Positions 1-10,257 of a stretch of DNA of 64,000 nt are shown piece by piece. Numbering within the stretch: the stretch's first letter is position 1; every line of letters begins with the position of its first letter. Source of the DNA: Gymnothorax reevesii (taxonomy: Eukaryota; Chordata; Actinopteri; Anguilliformes; Muraenidae); the NCBI GenBank assembly GCA_029721435.1, contig CM056573.1, positions 96,863,947 through 96,927,946 of the forward strand, in the 5' to 3' direction. The translations under genes were made by a program, and so were the position numbers. The notes beneath the pieces were generated by a model. The model did not search any database and had not been told where the DNA came from. It worked only from the letters and a program-made list of their open reading frames with translations.

Positions 1-1371
1 TCATCTGAAGAGAGACAGGGCAAGTCAATGTTAGACAGAAAACTAAGCATATTTTGTTTGGACTCATGTGTTGTCTCAGATGTATATAAATTCTTGTAAA
101 AGGACTGGAAAGTGGCATTAATGTCCTTATTATGATAATGTCTATTGCCATACTTGTCTTGTATAGCTGGTATAGCCTGTGGTTGCGTTTTCTCGCGCAC
201 TAAGTTTGCGAGATATCTACTAGGTTTGTTCCCATATTCATACATCCTCTGTTTACAAAAAAGTAAAGATTTCTCAGCCTCTGACGTAAGAATGGTCTCA
301 AGGGATGTTTTAGTTGCATCAAGTTGTAACCGAACTGCAGGTGATGGGCTAACATTAAACTTCCTCTGTAAATCTGATAACTGATTTTCCAGCTCCAGGC
401 GCTTATTGGCTTGAGTTTTTTTTTTGGTGTGCCATGTATGAGATAATGCCCCCTCGTATAAATGCTTTAGCTGTGTCCCATAAGAGTTGAGGTCTTACCT
501 CGGGTGTTTTATTGACTGCCATAAAATATTGGAACTGTGCCCTGACAAATATTTTGAAATGTGGGTCTTTTAACATATAGTTTTTAAATCTCCACCCGCC
601 ATGGTGTCTCTCAGCAGAACATGAAATTTCAAGAAATACTGGTGCGTGGTCAGATATCAAAATGTTTCCAATTGAACATGAAATAACTTTCCCCATTGAT
701 GCTTTAGGTGTAAAAAAATAATCAATTCTAGAGGAGGTCTTGTGTACATTTGAATAAAATGTATGCTCTTTAGCATTAGGGTGCAATGTTCTCCAGGTGT
801 AAAGCAGACCTAATTCAGAAAGGCATTGCAAGAGAGACTGACTTAAGTTAGAATGAAGTTGCAGCTTATGGGACTTATCAAGATGATGTAGACAACAATT
901 GAAGTCCCCACCCACCACTGAAGAGGGAAACAACCAATCTGAAAAAATAGAAAATACATGTGTGTGGAATGTTATTGGGTGGTTTGGAGGGGCATAAATA
1001 TTCAAAAGAGATGTATATTCTCCATACAAAAGGCCTTTGATTAAAACGTATCGACCCAATTTATCTGTCCTAACCTCCACTTCAGTCAATGGAAGGGATT
1101 TGTGTATCAGAATGGCAACACCTCTACTCCTGCTGTTAAATGAGGCGTGATATACTTGTCCTACCCAGTCTTTTTTTAATTTAAGGTGTTCTGAGTCAGT
1201 TAAATGTGTTTCCTGTAACATAGCTATCTGAATCTTCTCTTTTTTAAGATAACATAAGATTTTTTTCCGTTTAATTGGGTTATGAATGCCATGCACATTC
1301 CATGAGCACACCTTAAGGGCTGTTATAGTAATACTGATGCATTGAAATATAAGTAAATAATTGTGGTGCAC
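1..1371 (-). pseudogene. L1 ORF2p N-terminal part: apurinic endonuclease domain plus linker
   Basis: ORF2p nicks target DNA and reverse-transcribes the element RNA. The first frame (1371-403) carries a complete EEP endonuclease domain. Visible catalytic blocks are SWNVHG, QETHL, the GGDFNC metal/catalytic block, SRIDYFF and SDHAPV, spread over about residues 20-245. The frame stops at 403. A run of ten A residues (minus strand, 425-416) precedes the stop. Downstream of that run another frame stays open to position 1 and reads as a normal L1 linker (for example LLFCKQRMYEYGNK). One A-tract indel therefore seems to be the only lesion here. It could be a real mutation or an assembly error. The reverse transcriptase lies beyond the window. 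Confidence 0.88.
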
Positions 1372-1799
1372 TTAGAGGAATCACTTGTACCCTGCAATCT
1401 GCCATTTCTACTAAAGACAACATAACATAAAAATGTTCTGTCCTAACAAGAAGAAAGAAAAAAAAACATACCAAGAGAAGTAACTCACAAACAAATCCCC
1501 CAAAAACAAAACCCACCTCCCCCCTGACACTTCTATTCTCCCCGTCGAAGTGCACAAGTTGGTGCATTTAGCACTAAAACCATCACTCCTTAACATAGTA
1601 TACATTATCAAACTGCAAACATCAATCACTGATCATTATTCAATTGAACAGACTGAAGCCCTTTCAGACAACAGTAACAACGTGACATCTAATGTCCGAA
1701 TGCGGTATTTTCCATCCTCCATTCATTGTGAAATTGTAGACGCATCTTAGACAGCAGCTAACAGGACGTGCGCGAAGTTATACGTGCATCAACTATGTA

Positions 1800-2684
1800 T
1801 CAATCAGTCTCACTGTCACGCTCGACCCCAACGGCTTCATCTGGAGGTATCTCCAGGGCAGGGGCGATGATATTGGCAAAGAAACTCTCCGCGTCCTCTG
1901 GTTTGTCAAAAACTTGTCGCTTACCTCCTCGGAAGGTGATCTGCAGCTTTGCTGGGGGAATCAGGCCGTACCGTACATCGGGGAGATCTTTCATCCTGGC
2001 TTTTACATCCTTGAACGCAGCTCTCTTTTTCGCAACATGTGGGGGCCAGTCCTGGAAGATGTGAACCCTGTTGTTTCGGAAAGTCAGCACACCCTTCTCC
2101 CTTGATCGCCGGAGTATTTCTTGTCTCACCTGGTCGTGATGCACCCGTACAATGATCGGTCGAGGAGGGCGCTTGGGGTCTTTAGCTACGAGGCTTCGGT
2201 GAGCCCGATCACAGATAGGCAGCTGATTCGGCTGCTTGGGCATGCCTAAAGTCTCGCTGAAAAATTCCTCCATGAACGCTGTAATCCTTGGTCCCTCTGT
2301 ATCCTCCGGGATGCCGATCACTCTTAAATTTTGGCGGCGGCTGCGAGCTTCCAGGTCTTCCAACCTCTCGCTTAGGGCAGCATTTTCTTTAGCTAGCTGG
2401 GCACACAGGCTCTCCAATTGTAATGTTCTGGAGTCTATATCTCCCAGCGAGTTTTCAACATCTGTCAAGCGCCCCCCAAAAGACATTACAGTTGTTTGTA
2501 CAGCTGCAATCGAGTCATGAGTCTCTTCTCTGAACTTTTCTAAGAGACTCATCACGTTAGCCAAAGTCGGCTCGGTGTCATTAGCTTTCGCGTGATCGTC
2601 CACTTTGGCCTTGGTTAGAGTTGAAGTTTCGCGTTTCCCCGTGGTCTTTTTCGTTCCTGACATTTCGCTAGTAAAATGTGTCAC
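1800..2684 (-). CDS. L1 ORF1p RNA-binding/chaperone protein
   Basis: A 294-residue protein of the Transposase_22/L1 ORF1p type. It coats the element RNA as trimers and acts as a nucleic-acid chaperone in the cytoplasmic RNP. Order of parts: a basic, Ser/Thr/Lys-rich N terminus (residues 1-35); a heptad-rich coiled coil (about 42-115, ending in EDLEARSRRQNL); an RRM-like domain (about 116-205) starting with the family signature RRQNLRVIGIPE; then the basic C-terminal domain (about 206-275, with FRNNRVHIFQD and QITFRGGKRQ). A second in-frame Met at residue 8 (2663) begins MSGTKK and may be the real start. No stops or frameshifts are present, so this ORF may still be translatable. Confidence 0.9.
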   Translation of the reverse strand: MTHFTSEMSGTKKTTGKRETSTLTKAKVDDHAKANDTEPTLANVMSLLEKFREETHDSIAAVQTTVMSFGGRLTDVENSLGDIDSRTLQLESLCAQLAKENAALSERLEDLEARSRRQNLRVIGIPEDTEGPRITAFMEEFFSETLGMPKQPNQLPICDRAHRSLVAKDPKRPPRPIIVRVHHDQVRQEILRRSREKGVLTFRNNRVHIFQDWPPHVAKKRAAFKDVKARMKDLPDVRYGLIPPAKLQITFRGGKRQVFDKPEDAESFFANIIAPALEIPPDEAVGVERDSETD

Positions 2685-2796
2685 TGTGGTTTATATTTAT
2701 AGGTCTACAGCCGTAAACTATTAAGTTTGCATTAAATTATTGTCGAATGTTTCAGGAGCCGGTATGGGACACGTCTACTCGCTATCCATGCTCAGC

Positions 2797-3120
2797 AGCG
2801 CCCCCAATCATTATTTTTAAGGGATGGTTTTGAGCTTCCCCTATTGCCAGTTCACCAGTAGGTACTGGTGGGTACACAAATGCTAACCTCGAGTTCACCA
2901 CAGTGCAGTTCATAAACACTGAAACCAGGTGGTCAGTCAGCAAGTTACCGGCATCGTTATCATCATTACAGCTAAAATTTGCGTAGTTGCGATTGCGTCG
3001 AGCACACGGCTATAAATGATCCAGAGTTTCCAATGTTTGCAAACACCTGAAAGCCATGACAACGAAATACTGACGCAAGTTAGTGCGGCTCAAGGGAGGT
3101 GTTCCCTGCACTCAACCTTC
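2797..3120. other. Unassigned sequence flanking the L1 5' end
   Basis: No ORF, TIR or tail is recognisable. A short palindromic stretch (accagta/tactggt) lies near 2850. I see nothing else to annotate. Confidence 0.4.
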
Positions 3121-3270
3121 ACTCAGAAAGAGACACTATTTTCAGTGTGAGTGAGGTCTCTGAAAGCAAATGAGTGTTAGGACTACCTCTGACTCATTTA
3201 GTATAACCTGACACAAACTAAGTTTTAGTACTCACTCGCACTCAATTAGTGTGAGTGTCCTTTCTGAATA
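3121..3270. repeat. Imperfect inverted repeat, probable MITE
   Basis: The left arm starts ACTCAGAAAGAGACAC and the right arm, reverse-complemented, starts TATTCAGAAAGGACACTCAC. Copies of the GTGAGTG motif lie inside. The outer CCCGTATTCAGAAAG resembles ends of fish PIF/Harbinger-type MITEs. Target duplication is not clear. Confidence 0.4.
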
Positions 3271-3672
3271 CGGGCCTCAGTGTTTCCTCTCTTCCTAACC
3301 CCTAATGGTCATCCAATGTCAAAATCTTAGTTCAACTATCATTAAGATAGATCAGGAAATGCATTCTCTCCCCTAACTACTATTCTGGGCATTCGTTCAG
3401 AATAGGTGCTGCAACTGCAGCTGCGTCCCAAGGGATCGCTACAGCTTCCATTCAGCAACTGGGGCACTGGTCATCATCTGCCTATTCAACTTATATAAGA
3501 CCAGATCCTGCCTCTATCCTTGATGCTCAAAGGTTTCTCAAACCGTGATTTCCGAGTAAGTCTTGCTTATAACTGGTGGTGGTTTAACTGCACTTTCTTA
3601 TGTTTTGTGTTGCTCTTTACCATTCTTTATGTGTTTAATTATTTTGTCTGCATTTCTGCCATACATCAACCT

Positions 3673-3864
3673 GCATTGCAAGCCATTCATTGCGCTGCAT
3701 AATCCCGCATTGCAAGCAGCTCATTGCCCCGCATGCCCACATTGCAAGCAACTCATTTCCCTGCATCCCTGCACTGCAAGCAACTTGTTTCCCAGCGTCC
3801 CGGCATTGCAAGCAGCCAATTGCCCTGCATTATCCCGTATTGCAAGCAGCTCATTGCTCACATT
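3673..3864. repeat. Minisatellite, six copies of a 31-35 bp unit
   Basis: The unit core is GCATTGCAAGCAGCTCATTG followed by CCCTGCAT. Copies begin at about 3673, 3708, 3739, 3771, 3803 and 3837, spaced 35, 31, 32, 32 and 34 bp. The array is open in all three forward frames, which creates long spurious ORFs rich in 'CKQ' repeats. Copies differ by several substitutions each. Confidence 0.85.
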
Positions 3865-4084
3865 ACACTTTCTCATTCACTGATCGTCGCCCAACACAGA
3901 AACTGATTTACCCCTCTTTTGGCTATTGCTTTTGTCAGTCACTTTCCTCTTTGTACATCACTTTTCCTTCTCATATACTTCGGGCTCTTTAGGACTTATT
4001 CCATGGGCAAATTCCCCCAGTGTATATTACATCTTTTTTTTTTTAATGACATTGTTTTTATTGCTGCATTGTATTTAAATTTTG

Positions 4085-4199
4085 TTATTTGTTGTTCTTG
4101 TTTTTAACCCTGGTACTGTTGTTGTAGCACTTTGAGATTTCCCTGAAATGTAAAGTGCATTATAAATAAAATTTATTATTATTATTATTATTATTATTA
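4085..4199 (+). mobile_element. L2/CR1-type LINE 3' tail with (ATT)n
   Basis: The segment reads ...AAGTGCATTATAAATAAAATTT and then about nine ATT units (4171-4199). This is the typical 3' end of fish L2-like LINEs. Upstream sequence is not recognisable as coding, so this is a severely 5'-truncated copy or a derived SINE. Confidence 0.6.
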
Positions 4200-4630
4200 C
4201 ATCTGTCTGCTCAAGTATTTGCTAAATTTACTGTCTTTGTCTCTTGGATAGGTGCAGCAGTCTATTAAGGTATGGTAATTCTTCTTTTTGGGCAGGAAAA
4301 TTCATCTCTTAGAAGCATCTAATCCTCAGATTCTCTAAAGGCTTTGTTTGTTCAATGCCGGAGTCTAACCGCCAATGTTCATGTTTCATGTGCATAAATA
4401 AACACTTTATTAAATTTCATATCTTCATCGTGTTCCAGTCTGTCCTGATTGAAATATTATTATTATTATCCCAGAACCTTTATTCTGTGTGCTTTCGTAT
4501 TATGTTTTGCTGTGCCTTCCTGCTATGCTGCGGAAGCATAATAAATTCCAGAGTCCAGTCCACAATCCCTGATCTCTGTGCACAACGTCGGTGCTCAGAG
4601 ACGTACCCTTACAGAAGACTTTGCCAAAAC

Positions 4631-4780
4631 ATGGACCCAGCGAGGATACCTCAACCAGAGGATGAAAGAGAATTTGCTTCCCAACTTCCTGACCTCTTCA
4701 ACCTAGGGGCCGGGCACAAGGGCTCAAATCACCCCCTCCCCCTTTGCCCCCAAAGATCCACCACCTGCCCAGGAGGGTAA
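4631..4780 (+). pseudogene. Gypsy-type gag N-terminal fragment
   Basis: A start codon directly after the short leader opens MDPARIPQPEDEREFASQL, which resembles the MDPA... start of gag in fish Gypsy elements. Only about 50 codons remain before a stop at 4778-4780, and the later part is proline-rich and not recognisable. The neighbouring second leader (5477-5550) carries a degenerate version whose ATG has become AAG. Gag would form the particle, but this fragment is far too short to function. Confidence 0.5.
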
Positions 4781-5015
4781 TAGAGCCTCAGTTGTTGCCC
4801 TCCCAGACATCACCCAGGCACGCCGGAAGTTGTGCCTTATGGGGGGAGGTGCTCTAACGCCACGCCCTTGACGTCTTTCACCACCAGCATATTAAGACCT
4901 GGACTGCATTCCCCAGTCCGTGTTCTCTATTTAAGAGAGACTGACACATTCATTCGGGGTGAAGTTTCATAAACTGCGTAAGCCTCTCAAGCCTGTGTTT
5001 ACTCTCTAGCCTTGT

Positions 5016-5136
5016 TGTGTCGCCTGCGAAGCATAGCGGCACATAGGGATTACTTTGTCCGGCGTCTGTCTGTCTGTCCGGTAGTCACACTTTCAGCTGG
5101 TAGTCACACTTTCACATAAGCTTCGCAGGCGACACA
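5016..5136. mobile_element. 121-bp palindromic MITE nested in the LTR
   Basis: Perfect 17-bp terminal inverted repeats: TGTGTCGCCTGCGAAGC at 5016-5032 and its complement at 5120-5136. The interior has a CTGT run and two direct copies of GGTAGTCACACTTTCA. It interrupts the LTR, so it is younger than that LTR family. No clear target duplication is seen. Confidence 0.65.
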
Positions 5137-5591
5137 GGTGTTCACCTGAACACTCTAGTTTAGACTTATCTTCCCTGTTCGCGGGTATCTCTAATTTCTG
5201 CACTGTCACTGTTTATATTCAGTGCTGTAATTAATATCCCCGGAATTTTGATTATGTATTTCTTTCTATTTGTAATACATAGCACTGTAGCTGTAGTCCC
5301 AGTCGTGTGTATTACTGATATTATTATCCCGGAACCTCGATTCCATGTTCTTTTGTATTGTGTTTTGCTGTGCCGTGGAGGCATAATAAATACCAGATCC
5401 ATCTTCACACCAGTCTACAGTCCACAATCCTTGATCTCTGTGCACAACACCGGTGATCAAAGATGAACCCTTACAGAAGACTTTGCCAAAACAAGGACAC
5501 TGCAAGGATACCCGAGGATATGCGAGTTCGCAGCCCGACTTCCCGACCTCTTAGGGCCCACAACATCGGTGCTCAGAGACGAACCTTTACA

Positions 5592-6570
5592 ATTGTTCTG
5601 AACATTGCATAATTTCAGAGTCCAAGTAAAATTCAATATTTAAAAATTTTGATGAATTTCCAGATGTTTTTATGTGCATGAGTATATATTACAAAAAAAG
5701 TTCTAATTCACACTGAGCTTCAATGATTATTCAAATTCACAGTTTAAATTCTGAAATAATTTAGTTTTTTTTTAATATACTTTCAGGCCCAAAACTGTGT
5801 AACTCACATTTTACCTAATATGTAGTCACTGTACTTAAGCTTTGTAGGGCAGTATTGTCTCCTTATCTTTGTAATCAGTGTACATGTGCCATGAGAGGGA
5901 GGTTTTAAATATGACTAACAGTTTGTCAACCTGCCAATGAAATTCCCTTTGTGTTGTGTACATCTGCATAAGCTATCTTCTCATCTATGCCCTGCTGGTA
6001 TACAACATTCCATATTCACCGTAAATCCGTCAGCATCTACACACCCAGTTATTAGCCTTGAATTTGTTAGCATTGCCACTAATTCTGAGGTATTCCATTA
6101 AAAAAAAGGTCTGTTGTTGTCCTCTAAAAATAGGCTTTGGCAGAAGTCTTTAATTTAATGAAATTAATTAGGCATACAATCATCCAAGGCCGTGAGCCAT
6201 CTCAAAGCATGCATCCATTTCGACTGAGGGTAAAGAAGGTCCTTTTCCTGAGTGATTGGAGATGTTGATTTTCATTTTAATATGAGTTCCCTGTGGGGAC
6301 TCTTTTAAACTAGATTGATGATGGTCACTATAAGACCTTCGATAAAGGAACCGTTGGCTGCTGACGAGCCTTATTGGCTTCATCACTGTTCCTCTGCCCT
6401 CAAATCCCTCGGTCTTGGTTGTTTTTCTCCTGTATCATCTAAAATCCAAGTGCATTTCTCTCTTTTACCCTTTATCAGGTCAGCATGCCATTCACCCAGA
6501 GCATCATTCCCTCGCTTTCACTGTCATTCTCACTTCCTCTTAATAGCAATCTTGGTTGCCATACACCAGG
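5592..6570. other. Unassigned AT-rich sequence
   Basis: No coding frame, TIR or tail is recognised. Short A/T runs only. Confidence 0.4.
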
Positions 6571-6572
6571 AA

Positions 6573-6607
6573 GTCTCTCTCTCTCTCGCTCTCTCTCCCT
6601 CTCCCCT
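6573..6607. repeat. (CT)n microsatellite
   Basis: An interrupted CT tract, TCTCTCTCTCTCTCGCTCTC and onward. Confidence 0.85.
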
Positions 6608-6789
6608 CCGTATTGAGCTTTAATAATTAAACTCATTTCAGGCTGCCAGTCTATGAAAAATCCCTCATCCACAGGGATTTTGCTAGATTTTAATTCATGG
6701 CGAGCACATTTATTTTCATCGGTCTTTATTTCTATCTCTTTTGCTCAGCTCTTAATGTTGTGTGTTGATAAAGGGGTAGAAAGAACAGA

Positions 6790-7330
6790 ATGTGTAAAAA
6801 GATGGACGAAGCAACTGTGACGTCACCCATTGGTTCCAGCAAACAATTTAGGAAGCCTCGATTTTGACAATTTGAATTGCGGCATTTTGTCATTTTGAAA
6901 CGGGATGGATTCCTATTGGACGAGGGCGTGAGATGAATATGCAGGGAGGAGTGAGGGGTGGATCTATGTGTGGATGTGACCGTATCAGAGGAGGACCAGA
7001 GGATAGCCACGCCCCTAAAGCATATTCTGGGTTTATCCTCTATTCTAGTCTATTTGGGACCATAATTTAGAAAAATGAACATCATCATATATCGACTTGA
7101 AACTTGCGATGGATACCATAAAATAATGTGGAAAAATATTATTGAAATAATAAATCAGGTGGGAAGGTAGGGTCATTGACTTCTATAGGATTGAACTTCT
7201 TTCTGCAACCACCGATATCACCATCGGCTGGCCATCAAATAGAATGCATATTTTTGAGATTTCCGCATTGGCCTGAGTTTTCAGACCGGGTGCTGTGTCC
7301 ATCTTTTTATACAGTCTATGGTAAAAATTG
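6790..7330. mobile_element. Common teleost interspersed repeat, probably non-autonomous
   Basis: Landmark phrases are familiar from many fish genomes: TGACGTCACCCATTGGTT, AAGCCTCGATTTTGAC, ATTGACTTCTATAGGATTG, TTCCGCATTGGCCTGAG, and the terminal CAGTCTATGGT at 7310-7321. The order of these landmarks is that of a single copy. I cannot name the family, and no target duplication was fixed. Confidence 0.5.
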
Positions 7331-7496
7331 GAGGAATGGAGATGAGTATGGAAATTCCTGCCTTATAACCCGCCAACAGTTAGTTATTCTACAAGTCCCA
7401 TAGAGTCTGATTATTGATTTGTACAAAGCACAGATTCTACAAATTCATAATATTTATTATTCCCTTTTCCCTGTAGACGACCATCCATCCATCTCT

Positions 7497-9215
7497 TCAA
7501 CCCCTTAAGAACTACGCCCCGGTATTACACATTATAAATACAGCATTTTTCCAAATAGGGACATTGTCAAGCGCCATATTCACATTTCGCGAAGAAACTT
7601 GGCCAAAAGCTCATGTAAACCATTTTTACCTCAACCGAACACAATTCAAGCACCAAGCAAGTAAATAAGCATGCAGCAGAACATAGGATAAAATCATATC
7701 AGCGCTGAATCGCCAGGATTTCTGCTGAATTTGTGCTATACATAAAAACAATACCTCAAATAAAATAGGAAAGTCCACAGAATGCAACGATATGAGCCCT
7801 GTCATTTTAAACAGACACCACATTGAAAGAACAGCAGGCATACACTTTACAGTCTACAGAGATGAGCAGAAAAAATTCTTACCTTTGATATTTTGCAATA
7901 AAAAAACTGCTCGAGGGTAAATCTGCGCTTGCTATTGTTAGCCCAATGTGTTCATGTTATAACGAAACTAGATCTGCTGGGATCCTAGCATGTTCTTTCC
8001 CAGGGCGTTGCTTTAAATATCTCAGCTCCGTAGCATCCAGCTTCCTTGCAATGTACTTTCCTATCTGCTTTCGGCTTGTGATGCTGTCAGGAAGACTATT
8101 CCGGTAGGAATTTGATTGTAGAGTCCTTATGATTCTAACAAACTCTAAACCACCTTGATCGCAGAAACCTAGCCTGAGCTACAGCCTTGCGTTCCGACTG
8201 CGTCAAACTGAGTCCATGGGACATATGCATGTTCTTGAATAGCGCGACAATGTAAATGCATAACAAGTTCGTTTGAGGTATTGTCCGAATAATTATCCGC
8301 TAAATATTCAACATTCATTTTCAAAGTCGTTTTCTGACAGAATCTTTGCATTATTCCGCACAAATACTGAGCTTACAACAGTACAGTACGTATTTTCCTT
8401 ACCCATTCGTTGAATGGACAATTTGACCATAGACTGTTGTCGATTGGTGCAGCCTATTGGATAAAATGCCGCGCTGCTGATAGGAAATTGTGAAGGTACG
8501 ATTCCTGATCAGGGTACCTTTTTTTACTTTACTTTTCTTTAACATATTTTCACATTGCCTTTAATTTTATCATTTTACTTATTTGTTTTGTTTTTTTAAT
8601 AAATATGCTCCAGTGGAGTCAAACTTAATTTTCATCGTATGTTTTATCTTTGAATGGGAAATAGTATAGGCAACAAAACTGACAGAAATAAAAAAAAATT
8701 TTTTTAATTCTAAAAATTAAAAAATGTTGTATTTGGATGGAATGGATGCCTGTAGTGATGTATAAGTGAAATTTTATGGGTTTTACAGCTTGGTATCTAA
8801 GAAATCTGAAATGGAACACAAGGTACCTAAATTGCCAAAATGGAGAAGCCACCCAGACATTCCTCTCTAATTTTGCTCTGATTGACCTGATCAGAATAAA
8901 CTTTGGCACAGATAATAATGACATTCTGTGCTGTAATTTCAGGTTTCAGACCACAACTCAACAAATTTACAAGGGATCGAAGTAAAACTTTGTTAGGTGC
9001 AAAATGAGATCTTTCATTTACACTGTGTTCCATCTCCATTTACTCTGACTCAGTGACATATATAGTGATTTTTACACCAGGTATGAAATCCCAAATGGGT
9101 TTACCTTTATTACGATACCAAGATTATTTAAATGGTCCAAGCAGTCGCAGAGATATACTCATTTCATTTTGGGCTTGCCATTTTCAAAAAAGAGGCTCAG
9201 GGCATAAGGGGTTAA
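7497..9215. mobile_element. Candidate piggyBac/Kolobok-like non-autonomous element
   Basis: The left end reads TCAACCCCTTAAGAACTACGCCCC. The right end, reverse-complemented, reads TTAACCCCTTATGCCCTGAG. The shared CAACCCCTTA/TTAACCCCTTA termini and the TTAA at the right side suggest a TTAA-targeting superfamily. The left target is TCAA, so either it has mutated or the pairing is wrong. The interior is non-coding and AT-rich. Confidence is limited because only about 12 bp support the TIR. Confidence 0.35.
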
Positions 9216-9600
9216 TGTTGATAAAGTACAGAAAACAAACAGATTTTGTTATGCAGTGATAACTATATACTCAGTTGCAGAAGGTTTTTCTATTACTCAA
9301 GCATCATCAAATTATGCTATATGATGAGAAAAACTCTCATTGAGTTATCATAGGGGGGCTTACCATAAAAGATGAGAAGACCACAAATATGATTGTATTG
9401 CACTTCATTTTTGTGATCTTTGAACCTGCGCCTTTTGGCGTGGGGTGAGAGAAAACTAGTGAGTCAGACACACCTGGGCTGAAACATGGCGTACTTCTGT
9501 GAGAAATCAGAAATTTTTGATACATTTTTTTGTACTTTGAACTGCACTCAGCATGAGACATAAATCACTGAAACGTCGTGAATTAATGAGAAACTGTGAA
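9216..9600. other. Unassigned sequence
   Basis: No gene or repeat is recognised. Confidence 0.3.
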
Positions 9601-9609
9601 CTTCCGGTT

Positions 9610-10257
9610 ATCATCCCATAAAACCTTCAGTCCCAGAGTTACTGTCGCAGCGCTGTTATTCCCTTAGTATGTCTTCTTCTGTTTAGCAGTCTGCCTGAGT
9701 TTTTGAGGTCTGTACCTTTAAATTAATTTACTTGTCTTGTTATTTTCCATGCCCTCTACCTGCTCCAGTTTCAACTCTGCCCTCTTCGTCTGACTGCGAC
9801 ATGTATGTAAGCTATGTTTGGTGTGCTTGTTGTTGCTGGAATGTTATGGTTTCTGCCTCAGGTAATCATTCTGAATTACAATCATGTTTTGAGTGTACAC
9901 ATTTTGTGTTCCATGTGTTTGGGGTTAAATAACATTGTGAAAATATTAATTACTCTTTTAGGCCTTTTTAATTGGTACAACCTCCCATTCCTGCAGCGGT
10001 CTTCAGTTTTGCAATCGCGTTCCTGTTAAACTCCTCTGTCCCTGTGAGCAGTCCAAGTACCACAAAAGTAGGATTCACCACCTGGCATCTGTACAAGGAC
10101 AGTTGCCTACTCCAGCTTTCCTACCACCTCTGCTGGACTGCATCCTGCCCAAAACATTCTTCAGCATTCCTCTGTTCTGTGCAATTCCTGTTAATAAATA
10201 CGCCCTCTGTAGCTTAAACTGAATCTGCGTTTGGTGCCTTGTCTGCATCCGTAACAA
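9610..10257 (+). mobile_element. LTR-like sequence (right end at about 10257)
   Basis: The segment has T/C-rich sequence and a polyadenylation signal AATAAATACGCC at about 10193. It ends GAATCTGCGTTTGGTGCC...CGTAACA, which is the form of the R-U5 end of many fish LTR retrotransposons. The 5' boundary is not determined. No internal coding domain adjoins it, so it would be a solo or truncated LTR. Confidence 0.4.

Larger units (their letters stand above)
1..2796 (-). mobile_element. L1-clade LINE, 5' part, continues beyond window start
   Basis: A non-LTR retrotransposon on the minus strand. Reading leftward it has a short 5'UTR (about 110 bp) beginning at 2796 with GGGGGCGCTGCTGAGC, the usual start of fish L1 elements. 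Next come ORF1 (2684-1800), a roughly 430-bp spacer and ORF2 (from 1371), which runs off the window at position 1. The 5' end is complete rather than truncated, which is uncommon for LINE copies. Only one disabling change is visible, a homopolymer frameshift in ORF2. The reverse transcriptase domain and 3' end lie outside the window, so target-site duplications cannot be checked. It probably inserted recently into the inferred rgs6 intron, in the same orientation as the gene. Confidence 0.9.
4455..5591 (+). mobile_element. Tandem Ty3/Gypsy-type LTR and gag-start fragments
   Basis: Three LTR 3' ends occur in the same orientation: about 4560-4612, 5400-5476 and 5553-5591. Each has a form of CACAACxxCGGTGCTCAGAGACG followed by ...CCTTTACA. 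The first two are followed by GAAGACTTTGCCAAAAC and a short stretch of gag-like sequence. A nearly complete LTR lies between them (about 4836-5476). It has a polyadenylation-like GCATAATAAAT and an (ATT)ATTATCCC block shared with the upstream copy. The arrangement suggests repeated LTR-LTR recombination or tandem insertion of short internal-deletion derivatives. No pol sequence is present. Confidence 0.65.

Noticed and set aside
3673..3864. CRISPR-like array of ~32-bp repeats
   Set aside because: Units are contiguous and degenerate with no unique spacers, and the genome is eukaryotic. It is a minisatellite.
3563..3992. Cysteine-rich protein in overlapping forward frames
   Set aside because: All three frames are open only because of the minisatellite unit.
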